Source: Planctomycetota bacterium
GTDB taxonomy: Bacteria > Planctomycetota > Phycisphaerae > Sedimentisphaerales > Anaerobacaceae
Length of the DNA stretch: 19,516 nt
NCBI GenBank assembly: GCA_022567055.1
Contig: JADFHU010000013.1
Coordinates: 1-19,516 of the forward strand
Direction: 5' to 3'
Shown: one piece after another, positions 15,901-19,516 of the stretch
How the letters are laid out: each line of letters begins with the position of its first letter
How positions within the stretch are numbered: position 1 is the stretch's first letter
Position numbers and translations under genes: made by a program
Notes under the pieces: generated by a model
Databases searched by the model: none
Seen by the model: only the letters and a program-made list of their open reading frames with translations
What the model was told of the DNA's origin: nothing

Positions 15901-16561
15901 CCCATCGTTCACCGAAGTGCGGAGAGGCCAATAGGTGATCGATCAACTGTTCATAGGCATTGGGCGAGGCGTCACGGACGAACCGATCCGCCTGCTCGGG
16001 CGTGGGGGGCAATCCGATCAGATCCAAGTAGACGCGCCTGACCAGGGTATAGCGATCGGCCGGCGGCGAAGGCGAGAGACCGGCCTGCTCCATCCGGGCC
16101 AATACGAAGAAGTCCATCCCCGTGCTGGGCCACTCCTTCTTCTCGACTGGCGGGTAGGGCCTCTGTACCGGCCCGATGAACGACCAGTGCGGCTGATACG
16201 CCGCACCCTCGGCAATCCATCGTCTTAACAGTTCCTTTTGTGGCGTTGTCAAGGGACGTTTGGCCGCAGGAGGCGGCATCACTTCACCGGGATCTGTGGA
16301 CATGATCCTGCGAACCAGTTCGCTTGCCTCAGGATCACCTGGCACAATGGCCGCCTCTCCGGTTTTCGAAGGCCTCAGCGCTCCCTCCCGCATATCAAAG
16401 CGCAATCCCGCCTTACGCACCTTTTCGTCGGGACCATGACACTCGAAACAATGCAAGGAGAACAGGGGACGAATCTCTCGCTGAAAATCGACCGGTTCGG
16501 CTTGCGCGGTGACCGCGCTCGCGAGCGTTACGCAAAGCACAAGTATCCGAATTCCCGTCAT
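12989..16561 (-). CDS. Exported multidomain cytochrome protein: PSCyt1 + DUF1549 (PSCyt2) + duplicated beta domain + DUF1553 (PSD1)
   Basis: From ATG 16561 the product is 1190 residues with a signal peptide (1-21, ending TAQA). Residues 25-115 form a c-type cytochrome (PSCyt1) with CFECH (C38, C41, H42) and EVMPPP giving the likely Met ligand M95. DUF1549 (about 125-350) opens with HWSFIGPVQRPYPP and carries a second haem motif, CAQCH (C327, C330, H331), in CAQCHSHKYDP. Two similar segments, about 395-576 and 609-774, each hold DTYxxxxR, LEALxDxxLPxxGPG and DGxxxTGW/DDxLQSGW motifs, and look like a tandem duplication. DUF1553 spans about 830-1160, with FGRGLVATTEDFGTQGERPS and RRERSNTPLQSLTLLND. 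The function of these proteins is unresolved; electron transfer coupled to polymer breakdown has been proposed. An upstream extension to 16648 is open, but AGGAAGAG precedes 16561 by about 12 bases and the signal peptide starts there. First gene of the pair with DUF1501. Confidence 0.92.
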   Translation of the reverse strand: MTGIRILVLCVTLASAVTAQAEPVDFQREIRPLFSLHCFECHGPDEKVRKAGLRFDMREGALRPSKTGEAAIVPGDPEASELVRRIMSTDPGEVMPPPAAKRPLTTPQKELLRRWIAEGAAYQPHWSFIGPVQRPYPPVEKKEWPSTGMDFFVLARMEQAGLSPSPPADRYTLVRRVYLDLIGLPPTPEQADRFVRDASPNAYEQLIDHLLASPHFGERWARRWLDLARYADTNGYEKDRPRSIWAYRDWVINALNEDMPFDRFTVEQIAGDMLPQATKDQVIATGFHRNTMINEEGGIDPLEYRFHAMVDRVHVTATTWLGLTMACAQCHSHKYDPIAQEEYYRFMAFLDNADEPRIEILKPDVSARRKAIVQEIQRMEADLIDQFPPKLEIEWFEPEMPGAFHSEQGAEAELIEGGIFLVKGKRSAKDTYTLRFNTSQSDIAYLMLEALTDQSLPKSGPGRADSGNFVLSELVASVTVPGTSDSPVEVEFSDVRVDYAQPKFPAKHAIDGKADTGWAIGGSDPLNVRRTARFSLKRSIEPVIPGEGPVEWTIKLVQHHGDGHTLGKFRLRFGKEIPDERPLEVRRREHLEEKFGQWLDTERSKAVAWTLLEPVEASSNVPYLAVEKDHSVFASGDFTKSDTYRIELRNDLEGLRAIRLEALADDRLPNGGPGTVYYEGPAGDFWLSSFHLSVGGHEVEIQSATESFSNGANKAEKALDDDLQSGWSIKGGQGRDHSAVFRLTHAITGVDHVTVEMLFERYYAAGLGRFRIWGTSQRDAQAASHPNSIQALLLKHRHSKDELNTLKRYFATMAPELEEQRQAIEKLEKSMPKFPTTLVMKERSAENPRTTYVRHRGDFLQPRQAVEPGVPAALPRIAADAPRNRLGLARWLVSRDNPLTARVVVNRHWEALFGRGLVATTEDFGTQGERPSHPDLLDWLAVDFMERGWSMKALLKTIVMSATYRQASRVTPSHLEIDPENRLLARGPRLRLEAEMIRDSALVASGLFADKIGGPSVFPPQPPSVTTEGAYGRLKWKPSDGADRYRRSLYTYAKRTTPFAMLMTFDAPSGEACVPRRERSNTPLQSLTLLNDAMFMEMAQALGKSIAEYDGSTEERMTHLFRRCLTRYPTREELEKLTTFYRKQQDRFASQSLSSEEILGEKAEQAPADAGTWVTLARVVMNLDEAITKP

Positions 16562-16731
16562 TAAACCGTGATCTCTTCCTTCGGATGCCAGAGCTACGAG
16601 CCAGGCCGATTCTTCGACTTCAGTATCTATCCCTGGTCGCCTTGTCATTACCCACCGGCGAAAAAATGATAGTTCGTGCCAGTATTGGCTGGCTATTATG
16701 GCTGACCTGGTGATTATAGGAGATCTTGAGC

Positions 16732-16908
16732 ATGTTTACACGTGATATTATTGGCTCCCTTGATGAGTGGAGGCGGAACACCGAAAGAAAGCCACAAACC
16801 CTCCTCGCTGCTCGACAGCGGGGTACAACTGCTGAATCCGTTCTACTCAACCTGCATTTGGATCAGGCCATCAATCTCCGCCTTTCCCGCTACGGTTCGT
16901 TGAGATGA
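16732..16908 (+). pseudogene. Truncated remnant of an AAA ATPase (AAA_14/DUF4143 type) gene, overlapping rarD start
   Basis: ATG 16732 has a good ribosome binding site (AGGAGA, 8 bases upstream). The 58-residue product begins MFTRDIIGSLDEWRRNTERK and continues with PQTLLAARQRGTT (21-33). This resembles the N-terminus of the widespread ATPases that read like LxxWKxxxxRKPLLLRGARQVGKT, except that the P-loop is broken: GARQVGKT has become AARQRGTT, losing the glycine and the lysine. The rest (AESVLLNLHLDQAINLRLSR) does not continue the ATPase pattern. It is thus probably a decayed or truncated gene. The frame ends in TGA that overlaps the RarD ATG (ATGA at 16905-16908), so it may still serve as a translated leader. 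The alternative is an unrelated small protein. The resemblance is judged by eye, so moderate confidence. Confidence 0.5.
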
Positions 16909-17789
16909 CGAACCGAGGGAAATGGTATGCCATTGCGGCCTATGGTCTCTGGGGCCTGTTTCCGCTCTATTGGAAACAGCTCACCTCTGTTGTGCCGCTG
17001 ACACAAGTGCTCGGACATCGCGTGGTCTGGTCCTTCCTCGTCTTGCTGATCATCATTCGCCTAAGAAAACATGGATCCCTCTTAAGAGAGGCGCTGCGTA
17101 GCCCCCGAGTGTGGTTCACCTATGCTCTAGCCGCGGTCTTGCTCGGTTCGAACTGGCTTCTATTCATCTGGGCTTTGATGTCCGACTTTGTCGTGGAAAC
17201 CAGCCTGGGGTATTTCATCAATCCCCTGCTCAACGTGCTGCTGGGCGTCCTTTTTCTTCGCGAACGGCTACGATTGGGACAGTGGTTCGCAGTGGGACTG
17301 GCCGCCAGCGGTGTGCTCTACCTAACGTTTATCTATGGCGCCCTGCCTTGGATCGCTCTGGTGCTGGCCACCTCATTCGGACTCTACGGGTTCATCAAGA
17401 AAACCGCCCGGCTGGGTCCCATCGACAGTTTGACATTCGAGATGGGCCTCTTATTCCTACCGGCGCTGCTGTACCTGATCTGGACCCATGTCACAGGAGA
17501 GGCAGCCTTCCTTCACTCCGGATTCAAAGCCGATTGTTTTCTGGTGTGTGCGGGTGTTGTCACCACCGTCCCTCTGCTGCTATTTGGGGCTGCCACCCGA
17601 CGCATCCCTCTATCACTGATCGGCATGATTCAGTACATGGCCCCCACGATGCACTTGCTCCTGGGTGTCTTTCTTTATCACGAACCCTTCACGCGTGCCA
17701 GATTGATCGGTTTCAGCTTTATCTGGATTGCGCTGGTGATCTTCGTACTCGAAGGGCTCTATACCCTCAAGAAATCAAACGACAAATAA
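16905..17789 (+). CDS. rarD: RarD-type EamA/DMT superfamily transporter
   Basis: The 294-residue protein is an inner-membrane transporter of the drug/metabolite superfamily with about ten hydrophobic segments. Features of the RarD subgroup are present: YGLWGLFPLYWKQL (14-27), HRVVWSF (38-44), VETSLGYFINPLLNVLLG (97-114), an inner repeat junction ALPWIALVLATSFGLYG (146-162) and QYMAPTMHLLLGVFLYHEPF (243-262) near the C-terminus. RarD was named for chloramphenicol sensitivity, but the transported substrate of most members is unknown. The ATG at 16905 has no ribosome binding site of its own; it overlaps the TGA of the small upstream frame (ATGA), implying translational coupling with it. The gene is divergent from the cytochrome gene and ends 35 bp before a MITE copy. 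The name is by family; the function in this organism is not established. Confidence 0.88.
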   Translation: MTNRGKWYAIAAYGLWGLFPLYWKQLTSVVPLTQVLGHRVVWSFLVLLIIIRLRKHGSLLREALRSPRVWFTYALAAVLLGSNWLLFIWALMSDFVVETSLGYFINPLLNVLLGVLFLRERLRLGQWFAVGLAASGVLYLTFIYGALPWIALVLATSFGLYGFIKKTARLGPIDSLTFEMGLLFLPALLYLIWTHVTGEAAFLHSGFKADCFLVCAGVVTTVPLLLFGAATRRIPLSLIGMIQYMAPTMHLLLGVFLYHEPFTRARLIGFSFIWIALVIFVLEGLYTLKKSNDK

Positions 17790-17824
17790 GAGGCAGCGGA
17801 TGAGGTCTGGACTTGGAATGGTGC

Positions 17825-18070
17825 TTAGGGAACGGCAAGAAATAACTTGGACTTTTGAATGCTCAATTGCACCCCATCTTTGATCGCTTCTCAATCGCGA
17901 AAACAGCGGCTTCCTTGGGTCAAACCTAGCTGCGATAGCAGCATAAAAAGCATCCCAAGCAATCCGCGACGTAGGACAGCTACGCCTGTGGTTTCGCTCA
18001 ATCGGGCGCGACCGAATATGGGGCACACTTGGACCCCAAATTGTCCAACTTATTTCTTGCCGATCCCTTA
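17825..18070 (-). mobile_element. MITE-like element, copy 2 (inverted relative to copy 1)
   Basis: This 246-bp copy has the same terminal inverted repeats (17825-17848 and 18047-18070) as copy 1. Read on the complement, it matches copy 1 at 168 of 175 aligned bases in three blocks (18009-18070, 17961-17998, 17825-17899). It differs by an extra 61 bases at 17900-17960 carrying a hairpin, GCTGC-GATA-GCAGC, and a CTTGGG/CCCAAG pair around it. It lacks the 52-base block with the palindrome. The element sits between the convergent rarD and right-edge genes. The rest of the gap (17790-18168) shows nothing more. No transposase is encoded. Confidence 0.75.
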
Positions 18071-18168
18071 TTGGCTCAATACGGCCAGTCTAGTGCTTCC
18101 AGCTTTTCTTGACAAAAATGTAATCTTTGACAAGCACAGATCGGGGATTTGCGGTTGATTCTTTGACA

Positions 18169-19516
18169 CTAGTCCAGATAGCCCCGAAACCGGAAGAGTC
18201 TCTGTGTCCCTGGAATTTTCGTAAGCTCGAAATCGATGACATGTTGGCTGCCCTCATTCTTGACCTCTTCCGAGATGGCCGACCAATAGCCCGCAGCGGA
18301 TGCCTTGAGTTGCAGGGTCTCCGGCTCTGCTTCGCCATAGCTCACCTCATATGTCCCATTGGCAAAGTCGCCCCTCCCCCCGCGCAGTCGCCTGCTCTGC
18401 ACACTATCCACAAAGGTGATTACAAAGCTGGGGATTTGCTCGCCGCTCTCTGCGTCGACGACCTTCCCTCGCACTTGTAGGGCTCGCCTCAAATGAATAG
18501 AGACTTCGTCCTCGGATGCCGCCGCCACAAAATCTCTTGCACTGACGTAACCCCGTTTCATGATAGTGAAGCGAACATCGTTGTTCGGCATGTTCGGTAC
18601 CTTAAATATACCCAGTTTCTCGGTATCCTCCATACGGATATCATAGTATGGATGCTCCCGCAGTGGTTTGGCCGAAAACTCGGCCCCTCCAATCGGCTGT
18701 TCGTCTAAGTTTACTACACGAAACGATATGGTTCTTCCCCGCTCCAAGCGAAATTCCAGGGGCCGGAGGTTCTGTTGAGGGTCAAAGGGTTGTAGTGCAG
18801 GTGCGTAGCCCGGTGCCTCAACAACGACAGCTGATGCACCACGATAGTCGGACTCGTCTTTTGAGCACATCAGACGAAATCCCCCTGATTCATCCGTCAG
18901 CGTATAGATGAGATCGTGGCTTTGTTGCATCAGCATCACGGTCGCCCTCTCGACAGGGCGCCCCTGGTCATTGTACACGTTTCCTGTCAGTGTCAGCCCT
19001 TTGGCAAGAACCGTGCTATGATTAAGAGCTTGAGCGTTGAGTAACGCTTCGCCGCTGATTCGTCTCTTTCGTCCATTATCACCGCCATAGTCTGGGTGTT
19101 TGATACCCATGTAAATCCGTTCAACGCCGAAGGGTAGGCCCTCCACCTTCCAACGTCCCTCTGAATCTGTATGCACACAGCGACTGACAGAGACCATGCC
19201 ACCTTGCAGATTCATTTCTGGCCAAAGGATAATACCAGGACGCGCAGAAGTAGAAGCTTGCAGATTGACCTCTGCCGAATCAATGCCGTGACCCTCAGAG
19301 TCTTGGACGATTCCACCGGCGGACATGCCTCTTCTCATTTCGAACACGTGCCGCTCCGGCAGATTCGAGCCCGGGCGGTTCTCCCAGGTGATTGGAGAAA
19401 AGCCCTGCTTTTGGGCATTGATGAGTAGTATGTTCGGTTTGTGTGGAAGCCCTGTCTGGCAGCGTCCCTGAGCATTGGTGACTTGTATCGTCTGGTACGG
19501 GAGATCAGGGTCCTGA
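18169..19516 (-). CDS. C-terminal part of a protein with carboxypeptidase-regulatory-like (beta-sandwich) repeats; cut by window edge
   Basis: The frame is open from the right window edge to its stop at 18169, about 448 residues with no start visible. Several related beta-sandwich units are recognisable: TIQVTNAQGRCQTGLP at the edge; GGIVQDSEGHGIDSAEVNL and TDSEGRWKVEGLPFG; LTGNVYNDQGRPVERATVML and LTDESGGFRLM; FRVVNLDEQPIGGAEFSA; and VRGKVVDAESGEQIPSFVITF near the end. These follow the pattern of CarboxypepD_reg-like (transthyretin/Ig-like) domains, found in surface or periplasmic proteins, in PVC bacteria often as the C-terminal part of larger proteins, for example beyond an M56 peptidase or sigma-factor-type domain. 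Which one applies cannot be told here. An internal GTG at 19347 and ATGs nearby are not convincing starts because the reading frame and domain pattern continue upstream. Convergent with rarD. Confidence 0.75.
   Translation of the reverse strand, partial: QDPDLPYQTIQVTNAQGRCQTGLPHKPNILLINAQKQGFSPITWENRPGSNLPERHVFEMRRGMSAGGIVQDSEGHGIDSAEVNLQASTSARPGIILWPEMNLQGGMVSVSRCVHTDSEGRWKVEGLPFGVERIYMGIKHPDYGGDNGRKRRISGEALLNAQALNHSTVLAKGLTLTGNVYNDQGRPVERATVMLMQQSHDLIYTLTDESGGFRLMCSKDESDYRGASAVVVEAPGYAPALQPFDPQQNLRPLEFRLERGRTISFRVVNLDEQPIGGAEFSAKPLREHPYYDIRMEDTEKLGIFKVPNMPNNDVRFTIMKRGYVSARDFVAAASEDEVSIHLRRALQVRGKVVDAESGEQIPSFVITFVDSVQSRRLRGGRGDFANGTYEVSYGEAEPETLQLKASAAGYWSAISEEVKNEGSQHVIDFELTKIPGTQRLFRFRGYLD

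Noticed and set aside
17859..18158. 99-codon plus-strand open frame between rarD and the right-edge gene
   Set aside because: Almost wholly within MITE copy 2; see the entry for 247-450. Not a gene.
1..19516. tRNA, rRNA, CRISPR or riboswitch
   Set aside because: No cloverleaf, rRNA-like segment, regularly spaced direct repeats or known aptamer consensus was seen by eye. A covariance-model scan would be the decisive test.

Overview
The window looks like a chromosomal segment of a PVC-group bacterium (Planctomycetes, Verrucomicrobia or Lentisphaerae). The basis is the combination of a cytochrome/DUF1549/DUF1553 protein overlapping a DUF1501 protein, several secreted sulfatases, an FG-GAP protein with DUF1080 domains, an exported PIG-L deacetylase and an SGNH hydrolase. 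This set is typical of that superphylum. The assignment rests on gene families only; I could not run a taxonomic search.

Layout, left to right. 1-151 (-) is the N-terminus of an exported protein cut by the window edge, probably of the DUF1549/DUF1553 kind. 257-484 is a MITE-like element. 481-870 (-) is an orphan STAS-domain protein. 1230-3224 (+) is a DinG/XPD-type Fe-S helicase, followed at 3320-4039 (+) by an exported SGNH/GDSL hydrolase. That gene overlaps, tail to tail, a sulfatase at 4033-5490 (-). A repeat-rich gap (about 5491-5920) comes next. Then a three-gene minus-strand run is transcribed from 11052 down to 5921: FG-GAP propeller plus two DUF1080 domains, a second sulfatase, and a PIG-L deacetylase. 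A second repeat-rich gap (about 11053-11540) separates it from a minus-strand pair whose stop and start overlap by 4 bp: PSCyt1/DUF1549/DUF1553 protein (16561 to 12989) and DUF1501 protein (12992 to 11541). On the plus strand, a remnant of an AAA ATPase gene (16732-16908) overlaps the start of a RarD-type EamA transporter (16905-17789). A second MITE copy, inverted relative to the first, lies at 17825-18070. The right edge (18169-19516, -) is the C-terminal part of a protein built of carboxypeptidase-regulatory-like domains.

Function as a unit. Between the helicase and the transporter nearly every protein carries an export signal and most belong to families that act on glycans: two sulfatases (desulfation), PIG-L (de-N-acetylation), SGNH (possible de-O-acetylation), DUF1080 (3-keto-glycoside cleavage or carbohydrate binding), plus the paired cytochrome/DUF1553 and DUF1501 proteins of unresolved role. 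I infer a periplasmic or surface route for a sulfated, probably amino-sugar-containing glycan; the substrate cannot be read from sequence.

The most distinctive non-coding content is repeats: a roughly 230-250 bp element with terminal inverted repeats present twice in opposite orientation, a solo terminal repeat beside the STAS gene, and a family of small hairpins with a shared CCGAAGG core but different, compensated stems in the two long intergenic gaps. I saw no rRNA, tRNA or CRISPR array. Many long open frames opposite the real genes are by-products of base composition.
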